Virus record (IMG/VR): IMGVR_UViG_3300045996_001022
Span: 1-25,808 of that record
DNA: 25,808 nucleotides
Source of the DNA: a virus
Direction: 5' to 3' (one strand)
The stretch's first letter is position 1, and each line of letters starts with the position of its first letter. This document shows positions 1-6,944 of this stretch, in pieces. A program made the translations under genes and the position numbers. The notes beneath the pieces are model-generated. The model was not told the origin of the DNA and did no database searches. It saw nothing but the letters and a program-made list of their open reading frames with translations.

Positions 1-1
1 G

Positions 2-493
2 CTGCCGGTGCGGGTGGAGGATTTCGACTTCGTGTGGGCTTCACCGCCCTGCCAGTTCTACTCGGTCGGCTCCCAGCGCTGGATCGCCGCCGGCCGCACC
101 TACCCAGACCTGATCGAGCCTACCCGCCGGCTGCTGGAAACCGGCGGCGTCCCTTACGTGATCGAGAACGTCCCGAACGCGCCGGTCCGGCCCGACTTGG
201 TGCTGCGCGGCGAGATGTTCGGTCTCAAGGTCTGTCGCCAGCGGCATTTCGAGCTTGGCGGCTGGTGGGCCATGCAGCCGGGTCTGCCGTTCCGCGGGCG
301 CGTGAAGAACGGCGGCGGCTTCGTGACGTGCGCCGGACACGGCGGACACGGCAGCAACAGCTTGCGGGTCTGGCGTGAGGCAATCGGCATCGACTGGATG
401 ACCAAGGAGGAGACAGCCGAGGCTATTCCTCCGGCATACAGCGAATACATCGGCCGCGCCTTCCTCGCCCAACAGCAGCGGGAGGCCGCATGA
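2..493 (+). CDS. C5 cytosine-specific DNA methyltransferase, 5'-truncated by the window edge
   Basis: Likely transfers a methyl group from S-adenosylmethionine to C5 of cytosine. Counting from the GTG at 8, the catalytic motif IV is visible as ASPPCQ with the nucleophile at Cys15. Motif VI is ENV at 54-56, the motif VIII-like stretch is RQRHFE near 77-82, and a motif X-like end is PPAYSEYIGR near 141-150. The motif I SAM-binding loop (DLFxGxGG in this family) is absent. The frame is open to base 2, so the N-terminus almost certainly lies left of the window and the GTG at 8 is not trusted as the start. The target-recognition region between motifs VIII and X is very short, as in small phage enzymes, so specificity cannot be guessed. 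The stop overlaps the next start (ATGA). Probable role: protection of phage DNA from host restriction. Confidence 0.8.
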   Translation: MPVRVEDFDFVWASPPCQFYSVGSQRWIAAGRTYPDLIEPTRRLLETGGVPYVIENVPNAPVRPDLVLRGEMFGLKVCRQRHFELGGWWAMQPGLPFRGRVKNGGGFVTCAGHGGHGSNSLRVWREAIGIDWMTKEETAEAIPPAYSEYIGRAFLAQQQREAA

Positions 494-1008
494 CCGAGCG
501 TCTTCGCATCGACTTCGAGGGCGAGCCAGACGGCATGCGCCGCGCGGTCAGCAATGCCCTGCGGCTCCGGGAGCGCGAGGCTGGCCCGGAGCCGGTCACC
601 GCCATCGTGAAGCTCATCGTGAGCGACCAACCCGGCAGTAGCCGGACAGCCAGGAGACAGGAAATGGCCGAAGTCGAACTGCGCTCGGACCAGCGCGTGC
701 TAATCGACCCGGATTTTCAGGGCCGGCTCAGCGGCAAGGACGTGGACTTGCAGGTGGGCTTTGAGCTGAACGACCCGGACAGCATCGGGACGCTGGAGAT
801 GGCCAGCGAGGATGGTGACGCCTCGCAGGCGTACTTCGTGCCGACGCCCGGCGAGGCCGGGACCGCCACCGTCACATGGACGGCGCAGAACGGCGACGAG
901 GTCATCACCGACACCGTGGTCTGCAAGGTGGTCGGTGAAGGAGTCGTGTTCGCCGGCACCAGGGTCGAGGTCTCCGACCAGCCGGCCCCCGAGACGCCGG
1001 CCGCCTGA
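490..1008 (+). CDS. Hypothetical protein with a beta-rich, Ig-like C-terminal half
   Basis: 172 residues; I do not recognise the family. The ATG at 490 overlaps the previous stop by four bases. The first 57 residues are charged and helical-looking. Another in-frame ATG at 664 has a better upstream purine stretch (caggagacaggaa), so a shorter 114-residue product is possible. From about residue 58 the sequence alternates hydrophobic and polar residues, with turns such as NDPDSIG and EDGDAS and a VTWTAQNGD-type strand-turn pattern. This resembles the beta-sandwich domains found on phage proteins. There are no cysteines useful for metal binding, no signal peptide and no membrane segment. A terminator-like hairpin lies 105 bases downstream, so this is probably the last gene of its transcript. 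Confidence 0.6.
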   Translation: MTERLRIDFEGEPDGMRRAVSNALRLREREAGPEPVTAIVKLIVSDQPGSSRTARRQEMAEVELRSDQRVLIDPDFQGRLSGKDVDLQVGFELNDPDSIGTLEMASEDGDASQAYFVPTPGEAGTATVTWTAQNGDEVITDTVVCKVVGEGVVFAGTRVEVSDQPAPETPAA

Positions 1009-1113
1009 CAGTGAGCTTCAGCCTGCCGCAGCGGGCTGGATACCGGCGCCGACTGGATGCCGGTTTGCGTTGCGGCGCCCTCTCCCTTGGGGCGAGATCG
1101 TGTCATGACAATT

Positions 1114-1142
1114 GCGGGGGCCTCGTGTGCCCCCGCCTTTCT
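1114..1142 (+). terminator. Intrinsic terminator
   Basis: GCGGGGGC (1114-1121) pairs perfectly with GCCCCCGC (1129-1136) across a 7-base loop and is followed by CTTTCT. The strong G/C stem and short pyrimidine/T tract fit Rho-independent termination of the transcript carrying the methyltransferase and the gene at 490. Confidence 0.65.
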
Positions 1143-1153
1143 CACGTCGCCAA

Positions 1154-1199
1154 CGGTGAGCAGCCGGCTGCCCGGTCCGACACGGTCGGCTGCTCACCG
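1154..1199. repeat. Perfect 13-bp inverted repeat
   Basis: CGGTGAGCAGCCG at 1154-1166 is the exact reverse complement of 1187-1199, with 20 bases between the arms; part of those (CCG...CGG) can pair further. No T tract follows, so it is not an ordinary terminator. It could be a protein-binding operator or a stable RNA hairpin. The next hairpin (1199-1213) starts on its last base. Confidence 0.6.
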
Positions 1200-1274
1200 C
1201 TGGCGATGCCAGCATTTGCCTCCCTGATCCGACTTGGCGGCCGGGCTCCGGCTCGGCCGCACTTTCTCCCCTCC

Positions 1275-1328
1275 GCTCAGGGCCGTGGTGGTCCTCCATC
1301 AAGGGCTCCCGCCACTGCGGCCCTGAGC
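1275..1328 (+). promoter_or_regulatory. 11-bp stem abutting the ribosome binding site of the gene at 1347
   Basis: GCTCAGGGCCG (1275-1285) is the exact reverse complement of 1318-1328. The Shine-Dalgarno sequence (aagggagag) begins within three bases of the right arm and the ATG follows at 1347. A stem at this position could set translation efficiency or protect the 5' end of the message. This is a structural reading only. Confidence 0.45.
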
Positions 1329-1346
1329 CGAAGGGAGAGACGAACA

Positions 1347-1583
1347 ATGAGACAGAATACTCAGCCGCCAGCGGCCACCATCTACCAGGCCGAGAGGATG
1401 GGCCACGAAGCAGCCGTGCTCGGTGTGTCGGCAAGCCGGAACCCGTTCGATTCCTGGTTCCTCGCGGTAGCGTGGGCCTACGGCCACGCCGCGGCCATGG
1501 ATGACCTTTGCGAGGAGATGGTCGAGCAGGCGCAGCTCGCGGGCGTGCCTCGGTCGTTTCGGCACGGGCAGGAGGCTGGCTGA
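1347..1583 (+). CDS. Small hypothetical protein, first gene after the structured leader
   Basis: 78 residues. The ATG at 1347 has a strong Shine-Dalgarno sequence (gggagag, about 8 bases upstream), and the stop overlaps the next ATG (TGATG). The middle part (WFLAVAWAYGHAAAMDDLCEEMVEQAQ) is helical and moderately hydrophobic but too polar for a membrane anchor. I do not recognise the family. It opens a run of overlapping genes that continues through 5476 and is probably co-transcribed from somewhere in the preceding non-coding region. Confidence 0.65.
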   Translation: MRQNTQPPAATIYQAERMGHEAAVLGVSASRNPFDSWFLAVAWAYGHAAAMDDLCEEMVEQAQLAGVPRSFRHGQEAG

Positions 1584-2272
1584 TGCGGTCGAAGCCGTGC
1601 GGCAATTCTCTATGCCCGAAACTCATCCACGAGCGCCACGGCCACGGCGCCAAGGAGTTCGAGGCCCGCCGCTACTGCTGCTGGGACTGCTCGGTTGCTG
1701 TGCGCCGAGCTAAACGCGAAGCGCTGGCGGCTAAGTCAAAGCCTTGTGCTCGGCCCAATTGCGACAAGCTCGTAACGGCGCGGCCAGACGAAGGCCCGAA
1801 GTCCTACGCGGCCAAGAAGTTTTGCTCGACCGAGTGCCAGCGATTGGCTGCCGCCGACCAATTGTCGAGAGGATGGCAGGCAAAACCTGCGAGCGAAAGG
1901 CGCCGTAAGCCGTGCAAGCGCTGCAACAGCGAGGTTGTGCAGTATCCGAACGAGGGTATCAAGAAGTGGGAGCAGCGCCAATACTGCTGCAAGGCGTGTA
2001 GCCGGGCGGCCAGAGAGGAGCAGGCGCGGGTCGCCAAGGCCCCGGCCGGCACGCGCCGCAAGGGCAACACGCAGCCTCGCGCGACCACCTTTGCCCGAGC
2101 GTCTGGTGATGCAGAGCGGGCGGCTGACCGGCTGCGATTTCATGGGCCGGTCTGGCCTATGAGCACCGTGCTGCGCCCACACCTGCCGCCGTCCTCCGCC
2201 GATACCCATTGGCATGTCCATGGGCGGGTCATCTCGGTCGAGGAGATGCTGGAAAAGGCGGCCTTGGTATGA
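1583..2272 (+). CDS. Protein with three tandem four-cysteine zinc-binding modules
   Basis: 229 residues from the ATG at 1583, overlapping the previous stop, with an aggagg Shine-Dalgarno sequence 10 bases upstream. It contains three repeats of one design: KPC-x(2-4)-C, about 20 residues, then an aromatic-Cys-x(2-3)-Cys. The cysteines are C6/C11/C33/C36, C55/C60/C81/C85 and C111/C114/C136/C139. Each is followed by a basic helix (for example RRAKREA, RAAREEQ). Residues 140-185 are basic and probably disordered, and the end (190-229) carries HWHVHGRVISVEEML. The pattern suggests zinc-ribbon or treble-clef modules that bind DNA or RNA. No HNH or other nuclease signature is visible. It lies upstream of two HTH proteins and a Holliday junction resolvase, so a nucleic-acid role fits. 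Zinc binding is inferred. Confidence 0.65.
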   Translation: MRSKPCGNSLCPKLIHERHGHGAKEFEARRYCCWDCSVAVRRAKREALAAKSKPCARPNCDKLVTARPDEGPKSYAAKKFCSTECQRLAAADQLSRGWQAKPASERRRKPCKRCNSEVVQYPNEGIKKWEQRQYCCKACSRAAREEQARVAKAPAGTRRKGNTQPRATTFARASGDAERAADRLRFHGPVWPMSTVLRPHLPPSSADTHWHVHGRVISVEEMLEKAALV

Positions 2273-2511
2273 GCGAGCCCCTTCTCAGCCGCGTTCCAGG
2301 CCGCCGTGGCCCCGCCCCGCGACGGCACAACGAAACCCTTTCGGCCCTCAGCCATCCGCAGTGGCGGCACTCCCACGAGGTCGCCCAGACGCTTGGCTAC
2401 AGCCCGAGCCGTGCCCGCGAGTATCTCCGCGACCTGCACGAGATGGGCCTGGTCGAGCGTTGCGGAAACTGGCCGGACCGCGGGTGGCGGTGGCGGAGGG
2501 CGGAAGCATGA
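2269..2511 (+). CDS. Small winged-helix DNA-binding protein
   Basis: 80 residues, ATG at 2269 overlapping the previous stop as ATGA. Residues 30-80 read as a winged helix: a first helix at HPQWRHSHEVAQTLG, a recognition helix at SPSRAREYLRDLHEMGLVER, and a wing ending in GWRWRRAEA. The rhythm of x-x-E-V-A-x-x-L-G-x-S followed by L-x-x-L-x-x-x-G-L-V-E-R is typical of MarR/ArsR-like and replication-associated winged helices. The basic N-terminus (RRGPAPRRH) could contact the DNA backbone. It is probably an early transcriptional regulator or DNA-binding accessory of the recombination block. The target is unknown. Confidence 0.65.
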   Translation: MSEPLLSRVPGRRGPAPRRHNETLSALSHPQWRHSHEVAQTLGYSPSRAREYLRDLHEMGLVERCGNWPDRGWRWRRAEA

Positions 2512-2831
2512 CCCGCTCCCGCGTCTGCCCCATCGTCGAACCCCCGACCCGACCCGTCTCGGCCGAGGAGTTCACAGCCCTCTACCGCTCGGCCGACGCC
2601 GTCGTGGCGGCCGAACTGCTGGGCATCACGGTCTCTGCCGTCAGCGCCCGCGCCATCCGGCTGGGCCTGCGGCGGGGCCGGTGGAACCGCAACTGGAAGG
2701 TGTGGCCGACGCAGCCCTACTGCCGGCGGCTCACGGACGAGCTGCGGCTGGCGGCGCGGTTCGAGGCGTTGAGGTCAGGCGTGCAGACGCTGGAGCTGCG
2801 GGTGGGCAGGCTGGCGGGAGGGGCACCGTGA
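2508..2831 (+). CDS. Helix-turn-helix protein, homeodomain-like
   Basis: 107 residues, ATG at 2508 overlapping the previous stop as ATGA. Residues 20-52 (from EEFTALYRSADAVVAAELLG to ITVSAVSARAIRLGLRRGR) form a clear helix-turn-helix: a helix, a turn at LGIT, and a recognition helix with serines and arginines, then a basic arm. The last 35 residues (LTDELRLAARFEALRSGVQTLELRVGRL) are heptad-like and could make a short coiled coil for dimerisation. The gene ends in a GTGA overlap with the resolvase gene, so the two are likely translationally coupled. Exact function unknown; DNA binding is inferred from the fold. Confidence 0.6.
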   Translation: MTRSRVCPIVEPPTRPVSAEEFTALYRSADAVVAAELLGITVSAVSARAIRLGLRRGRWNRNWKVWPTQPYCRRLTDELRLAARFEALRSGVQTLELRVGRLAGGAP

Positions 2832-3394
2832 GGGGGTGGACCCTGACCCCGGAGCTGCTCGCGCGGGAGAGCAAATCCCCGCTGGAGCGGACGCCGCTGA
2901 CCGTGAATGTGGCGCGAGAGAGAGCTTCGGAGAAGCTGACCGCGCTGCGTGAGGCGTGCGTTCCTAGTGTCGACGTTGAGCAGCCCGGCCTCCGCGTGCT
3001 CGCGGACTTCACGGTCGAGGGACCGCCCCAAGCATGGCAGCGCGCCCAACCGACGCGCGAGGGCCGCATGGTCGTCCCGAAGAAGACCCGCGAGTTCGAG
3101 AAGCGCGTCGCGGCTTACGGAAGGCTCGCGGCAGGCCCTGAACCTTACCGCGGCCCGGTAGCGCTGACCGTCACATTCTACTTGAAGCGCGGCAAGAACT
3201 GCCCGCCGGGACTTTTGATGCCGGCACACCAGAGCTGTGGCGATATTTCAAACTTCATCAAGAGCCTGGAGGATGGGCTCAACGGCGTGCTCTGGTATGA
3301 CGACCGGCAGGTGGTGTCGGTGAGTGCGCGGAAAGTGTTTGCGGACTTGGCGGGCGGTGAGCCTCGCACTCACGTTTCGGTGGAAATGCTATGA
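2828..3394 (+). CDS. RusA-family Holliday junction resolvase
   Basis: Cuts four-way DNA junctions during phage recombination or before packaging. 188 residues from the GTG at 2828 (GTGA overlap). The RusA signature lies at 139-160: GDISNFIKSLEDGLNGVLW followed by YDDRQV, with acidic and basic residues D139, K145, D149, D158 and D159 in the spacing expected of the family (D-x2-N-x2-K-x3-D-x8-DD-x-QV). A basic loop (KKTREFEKRV, 85-94) and strands 110-120 also match. RusA proteins are usually about 120 residues; this one has roughly 55 additional N-terminal residues, either a real extension or a sign that translation starts further downstream. The stop overlaps the next ATG. Confidence 0.85.
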   Translation: MRGWTLTPELLARESKSPLERTPLTVNVARERASEKLTALREACVPSVDVEQPGLRVLADFTVEGPPQAWQRAQPTREGRMVVPKKTREFEKRVAAYGRLAAGPEPYRGPVALTVTFYLKRGKNCPPGLLMPAHQSCGDISNFIKSLEDGLNGVLWYDDRQVVSVSARKVFADLAGGEPRTHVSVEML

Positions 3395-3702
3395 CCACCC
3401 CCGCCGACATCAACGCCATCGTGCCCGGCCTCTACGACGCCTTTGACTGGCTCGTGAAGGGCGAGATTACGCGCGGCAGACGCAGGTGGTCAGTCGACGC
3501 TGCCCTGCATGTGCTCCGGTGGCAGGGGTTCGGCGGCGGGCGCGTTCTCAACAATGACATCACGGCGCTCCTCGCCCGCGTGTGGATCCAGGAGAACCCC
3601 GCCTGGCCTGAGTTCTTCGAGCTGCGGCGGTCGCGATTCGATGAGCCAGAGCCGGACCCGCGGCAGCCGATGTTCCCCGAGTTCTGCGGAGTGCCAGCGT
3701 GA
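3391..3702 (+). CDS. Conserved phage hypothetical protein
   Basis: 103 residues, ATG at 3391 overlapping the resolvase stop (ATGA). The core WSVDAALHVLRWQGF, then NNDITALLARVWIQENPAWPEFFELRRSR, resembles a small protein common in alphaproteobacterial phages next to replication and recombination genes. I know no function for it. It looks soluble and largely helical, with no catalytic motif. The next start (GTG at 3699) overlaps its stop, indicating coupled translation. Confidence 0.65.
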   Translation: MTTPADINAIVPGLYDAFDWLVKGEITRGRRRWSVDAALHVLRWQGFGGGRVLNNDITALLARVWIQENPAWPEFFELRRSRFDEPEPDPRQPMFPEFCGVPA

Positions 3703-4451
3703 ACGAATTGACCGCGCCGAAAGACGTAGCTGACCTGCCGGCTCTCATTGAGAGCGCGATGCGGCATCTCCAGGAAGCTAAGGGCATTGAGGAAGTCCGG
3801 CACATCCGGGACATCATGGAGGCCGCCCGTGTCTACGCGGCCAAGCACCGGGCGGCGGTCGAGGCGCAGAACGAATGCGCCCTCTTGGTAGTCCTGTCTG
3901 AGCGCAAGATCGGCGAGAAGATCGAAGAGGCTCGCGCCAATGGCGATCTTCTAAAGCGCCACGAAACCAGGCAGTGGGTTGATCCAGAAAAACGCGGGAT
4001 CACCCCGGCTACACTCGCCGAGATTGGCGTTAGAACGGACCAATCTCATGACTATGCTCGCCTGAAGGATACTCCGGTGGAGGCCCTTCGCGAGGTGGTC
4101 GACGAGGCGAACGCACGCGGGGAGCAGGTGAAGAAGGTCGACTTCAGGCGTAAGGCTCGGGAGAGCGCGACCAAGGGCGGCGCTAAAAATGTGCGCCAGC
4201 CGACCAAGAAGTCCGATCCGACCAAGCCCCGAGTCGACTATCTCGGCCGTCCTGATTGGCTGAACAACTTCTCGCTCTGGGTCCAGAGCGGGCATAGCTC
4301 CTTGGCAAAGTGGGGTGATGCCGTCGAGATGGCTCGCACCGCGATCCGATGCAACGTCCCCATCAACACGGCTCATGCCGACCAGCTTATCAAGTTCCTG
4401 ACCGCCGTTCGCGATGCGACGGTGGAGGAAGCCGACCGGGCGGCTGCGTGA
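3699..4451 (+). CDS. Conserved phage protein with an IRD-AEAARVYA helical N-terminal domain
   Basis: 250 residues from the GTG at 3699 (GTGA overlap). Residues 10-75 carry the pattern EVRHIRDIMEAARVYAAKHR, followed by ERKIGEKIEEA. This is seen in a large family of phage and plasmid proteins of unknown function that often sit next to ParB-like genes. Residues 95-125 (ATLAEIGVRTDQSHDYARL) look like an HTH. The middle (140-185) is basic and low in complexity, probably a flexible linker; the last 60 residues are helical. The following gene is ParB-like, which supports a DNA-binding partner role. Codons here are slightly richer in A/T than in the neighbours. Confidence 0.6.
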   Translation: MNELTAPKDVADLPALIESAMRHLQEAKGIEEVRHIRDIMEAARVYAAKHRAAVEAQNECALLVVLSERKIGEKIEEARANGDLLKRHETRQWVDPEKRGITPATLAEIGVRTDQSHDYARLKDTPVEALREVVDEANARGEQVKKVDFRRKARESATKGGAKNVRQPTKKSDPTKPRVDYLGRPDWLNNFSLWVQSGHSSLAKWGDAVEMARTAIRCNVPINTAHADQLIKFLTAVRDATVEEADRAAA

Positions 4452-5476
4452 TGTATGGCCGGCGCCCGGAACGCCGGCCGCCACACACACGGTGGTTAGC
4501 TAAAGCAATGACCAGTATCCTGCAATCACTTGGCGTCGGTCACGGATCGTCTGCCTCTCTCCCGCCGGACATGGGGCCTGAGCTTGCCCGCTCGAATGGG
4601 CAGCTCCGGGCGGAGCAAATCCTCCGCGTCCCCATTCAGGCGTCGATGTGGACGGCGTTCGTGACGATAACGTCCGATCAGGCGCGCGATCTGCTCACGT
4701 TCATGAAGCCGCAGCGCACGCTCTACAAGAACACAGTGGCGCTTTTCGTCGACCTCATCCGCAATGGCGAGTTCGCTCTGACCCATCAGGGCATCGCCTT
4801 CGACGAAGAGGGCCGCCTGATGGACGGGCAGCACCGGCTGACCGCCTGCGTGGAGACGGGCATCCCGATCCACGTCATGGTCACCTTCAACATGCCGTGG
4901 GCAGTCTTTGAGGCGCTGGATAACGGCCGCATCCGCAGCGTCGCCGACCATCTGTTCACCGCCCACATCGTCGATGACACCCGCGCGGGCACGGGCCTCT
5001 CAGCCGCGGGCCGCATCCTCCACTCGTGGGACAAGGGGCTCGACCCGACCGTCAAGGACCCCGGCCGCGGCGCGCGCGCCAAGCAGATCAGGCTCGCTCT
5101 GTCGCATCACCCGAAGCTCAAGGAAACCGTCGAGTGGTGCGACGCCAACGTCGGCGACCGTCGCATCCAGCATCGGGCAGCGTTCGCCGCAATGCTGACG
5201 CTGTTTCGCGAGGTTGATGACGACAAGGCCATGGCCTTCGCCCGGCAGATCATCAACAGCGAGGGTATCTACGAGGGCGATCCGGCGCACACCCTGCGGA
5301 AGACGCTCCAGCCGGAAGCGCGGAACGCCAAGAACCGCTCGGCCTTCATGCACCGGATCGTCTGGGCCTGGAACGCCTTCTACGAGCGGCGGAAGATCAC
5401 GAAGCTCTACTCGACGCCTGTCGCAGGGGGCGGCTTCCCGAAGATCGCCGGACATCCCAGCGCGAAGGCGAAGTAG
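4451..5476 (+). CDS. ParB/sulfiredoxin-fold protein with a DGQHR motif
   Basis: 341 residues from the ATG at 4451, which overlaps the previous stop (TGATG); the next in-frame ATG at 4508 is an alternative. Residues 67-160 match phage ParB-like domains: VTITSDQARDLL, LFVDLIRNGEFALTHQGIAF, and the signature GRLMDGQHRLTACVETG with DGQHR at 125-129, then PIHVMVTFNMP. In ParB/Srx-fold proteins this loop binds nucleotide. Here the family-typical DGQHRL variant occurs, as in DndB-like and many phage proteins. The C-terminal half (about 200-341) is all-helical and of unknown role. A role in DNA binding, partition or protection of phage DNA is possible but not shown. Confidence 0.65.
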   Translation: MYGRRPERRPPHTRWLAKAMTSILQSLGVGHGSSASLPPDMGPELARSNGQLRAEQILRVPIQASMWTAFVTITSDQARDLLTFMKPQRTLYKNTVALFVDLIRNGEFALTHQGIAFDEEGRLMDGQHRLTACVETGIPIHVMVTFNMPWAVFEALDNGRIRSVADHLFTAHIVDDTRAGTGLSAAGRILHSWDKGLDPTVKDPGRGARAKQIRLALSHHPKLKETVEWCDANVGDRRIQHRAAFAAMLTLFREVDDDKAMAFARQIINSEGIYEGDPAHTLRKTLQPEARNAKNRSAFMHRIVWAWNAFYERRKITKLYSTPVAGGGFPKIAGHPSAKAK

Positions 5477-5485
5477 GGCCATGCG

Positions 5486-5521
5486 GGCGCGAGTCATGCA
5501 CGAGATGAGCGGGCTCGCGCC
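5486..5521 (+). repeat. 8-bp inverted repeat between the ParB-like gene and the gene at 5561
   Basis: GGCGCGAG (5486-5493) pairs with CTCGCGCC (5514-5521) over a 20-base loop in the 84-base gap 5477-5560. It is followed by tgccagtttcc, a poor T tract, so termination is at best partial. No gene is seen in the gap. Confidence 0.3.
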
Positions 5522-5560
5522 TGCCAGTTTCCTAGGTTACGGGCCTGCACGAGGCGTGAC

Positions 5561-5764
5561 ATGACCCCCGACCCCCGCGCCATCCCCCTGACCCGCCACG
5601 CCCGCGCTTCGTGGCTCTGCGAGAAGGCCGAGGATTGCGTCCGCCAGGCGGATGAGGCCAAGGCTGTCGGCAAGGAAGGCGAGGCGATGGCGTTCCTGGC
5701 GCTGGCCCAGGAGTACCGCAGGACGGCCAACCTTCGGGCCGTCGAGGAGGCCGCGGATGGCTGA
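5561..5764 (+). CDS. Small hypothetical helical protein
   Basis: 67 residues, ATG at 5561. It is almost wholly helical and charged (ASWLCEKAEDCVRQADEAKAVG). The middle resembles the small TPR-like or Y-x-x-L repeat-like helices of many phage accessory proteins. The first 25 bases from the base before the start (MTPDPRAI) are nearly identical to the start of the gene at 11770, although the proteins then diverge. The next gene begins eight bases before its stop. Function unknown. Confidence 0.6.
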   Translation: MTPDPRAIPLTRHARASWLCEKAEDCVRQADEAKAVGKEGEAMAFLALAQEYRRTANLRAVEEAADG

Positions 5765-6056
5765 GCCCGACATCGTGGAGAGGCTGCGATGGGGCACCCA
5801 TTGCGACACCTTCAGCCCGGCCTTTACGCGAGCGATGCTTGCCGAAGCCGCAGCCGAAATCGAGCGCCTGCGGGGCCGCATCTCTGAGGAGGCGCTGGCC
5901 AAGGCCCTCTACGATGGCGGGATGGCCGTCCTTCTCGGTGCTGAGCATGGCCACCGTCGGCCATGGCATGAAGCACCGGCGCGCTTGCGCACCGACTATA
6001 AGCGGCATGCGCGACACGTTCTGCGGCTGCTGCCGGGCGGGGAGCCGCCGACGTGA
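5757..6056 (+). CDS. Conserved phage hypothetical protein
   Basis: 99 residues, ATG at 5757 overlapping the previous gene by eight bases. The N-terminus DIVERLRWGTHCD followed by FTRAMLAEAAAEIERLRG is a common two-helix motif in alphaproteobacterial phage proteins (DIVERLR ... EAAxEIERLR). The second half, YDGGMAVLLGAEHGHRRPWHEAPARLRTDYKRHARHV, has two histidine-rich turns and a basic end. No known enzymatic motif. GTGA overlap with the next small gene indicates coupling. Confidence 0.6.
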   Translation: MAEPDIVERLRWGTHCDTFSPAFTRAMLAEAAAEIERLRGRISEEALAKALYDGGMAVLLGAEHGHRRPWHEAPARLRTDYKRHARHVLRLLPGGEPPT

Positions 6057-6190
6057 GCGAGCTTGTCATGTACGCGCCCCGCGACGGCTGGCTCGTGTGG
6101 CTGTGCCAGGGCTGGCGGCTGAGCCCGGCGGAGTTGGGGCATCACGGACGGTGGTCGGTTCTCCTTTACCGCGAGGTGCCCGATGCGTGA
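6053..6190 (+). CDS. 45-residue phage protein
   Basis: GTG at 6053 (GTGA overlap with the gene before) to TGA at 6190; its last eight bases overlap the methyltransferase start at 6183. The product begins MSELVMYAPRDGWLVWLCQG and continues WRLSPAELGHHGRWSVLLYRE. The GWLVWLCQGWRL ... GHHGRWSVLL pattern matches a family of very short proteins in proteobacterial phages. It exactly fills the gap between its neighbours, which is good evidence that it is real. Aromatic- and Trp-rich; no transmembrane segment. Function unknown. Confidence 0.65.
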   Translation: MSELVMYAPRDGWLVWLCQGWRLSPAELGHHGRWSVLLYREVPDA

Positions 6191-6944
6191 GGAGCAGATC
6201 GGTGACTGCCGGTTGATACTCGGGGACTGCCGGGAGATTTTGCCGACACTTGGGCGGGTGGATGCGGTTGTTACGGACCCGCCTTATGTCGGCCTAAAGG
6301 GCGGGGTCCAGCATCTCCACGGCGGTGTTGGCCCGCATCGTGTCCAGACACGCACGGTTGGAGACCCATGGGGGGCATCCCACGAGTGGCTTGATCTCGC
6401 CAAGCCGTTGGCGGGCCGCGCCATCATCTCATTCTGCGGCTATGCCGACGTTGCTTCGTTGAAGCAGCAGGCCGGGCTGGACGGATGGCTCATCACTTGG
6501 TTCATCCGCAATAGCTCGGCCTCGGTCAACAATGCGCCGTGGTTCAAGAATGAGTTTGTTTGGGTATTGAAGACAGGTCCGGCAAGCTGGCGGCGGCTTC
6601 AGACCGTCTATGATATCCCGAAGATTAACGCCGGGTGCGCAGGCTCACCGGAGCGCGAACGCAACCGGGACGGCACGGCCGCGCATCCGACCCAAAAGCC
6701 GCTAGCGTTGATAAGCGAGTTTCTTCTCCCCGAGTTCGGCAGCCTGGCGGACCCCTTCATGGGTAGCGGCACGACTGGAGTTGCCTGCGCCAGAATGGGC
6801 AGGAACTTCACAGGCATCGAGATCGAGCCCCGCTACTTCGACCTCGCCTGCAAGCGAATTGAGGCCGCCTACCGCGAGCCCCGTCTCGACCTTCCCGAGC
6901 CCGTGAAGCGCGAGCAAGCCACCTTGTGGGAGACAGCGGCGTGA
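6183..6944 (+). CDS. Beta-class DNA methyltransferase (N6-adenine or N4-cytosine)
   Basis: 253 residues, ATG at 6183. It methylates an exocyclic amino group of adenine or cytosine using SAM. Motif IV is TDPPY at 31-35, near the N-terminus. The SAM-binding motif I, DPFMGSGTTG, is at 191-200 and is preceded by AHPTQKP (168-174) and followed by GIEIEPRYFDLA (motif II/III region). This order (DPPY before FMGSGTT) defines the beta class. The DPPY form is most common for adenine methylation. The target-recognition segment is residues 40-165. It lies close to a PD-(D/E)XK protein (7445), but no classic restriction-modification pairing can be shown. Likely protective DNA modification. Slightly lower G/C than its neighbours. 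Confidence 0.85.
   Translation: MREEQIGDCRLILGDCREILPTLGRVDAVVTDPPYVGLKGGVQHLHGGVGPHRVQTRTVGDPWGASHEWLDLAKPLAGRAIISFCGYADVASLKQQAGLDGWLITWFIRNSSASVNNAPWFKNEFVWVLKTGPASWRRLQTVYDIPKINAGCAGSPERERNRDGTAAHPTQKPLALISEFLLPEFGSLADPFMGSGTTGVACARMGRNFTGIEIEPRYFDLACKRIEAAYREPRLDLPEPVKREQATLWETAA

Larger units (their letters stand above)
1009..1346 (+). other. 338-base non-coding region rich in inverted repeats
   Basis: No convincing gene is present. In order it holds: two imperfect 11-base direct repeats (CTGGATACCGG at 1036-1046 and CTGGATGCCGG at 1053-1063, 17 bases apart); an intrinsic terminator (1114-1142); a 13-bp perfect stem (1154-1199); a 6-bp stem GCTGGC-GAT-GCCAGC (1199-1213); a 7-bp stem GCGGCCG/CGGCCGC (1237-1260); and an 11-bp stem (1275-1328) that ends directly before the Shine-Dalgarno sequence of the gene at 1347. 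The frame of that gene happens to stay open upstream, but the structures and the strong SD argue against a longer protein. It could be a promoter/operator region, a structured 5' leader or a small phage RNA. Confidence 0.6.

Noticed and set aside
1011-1346. Open frame continuous with the gene at 1347
   Set aside because: It covers the terminator and four stems, has no SD of its own, and the gene at 1347 has a strong SD. I treat it as accidental openness in G/C-rich DNA.
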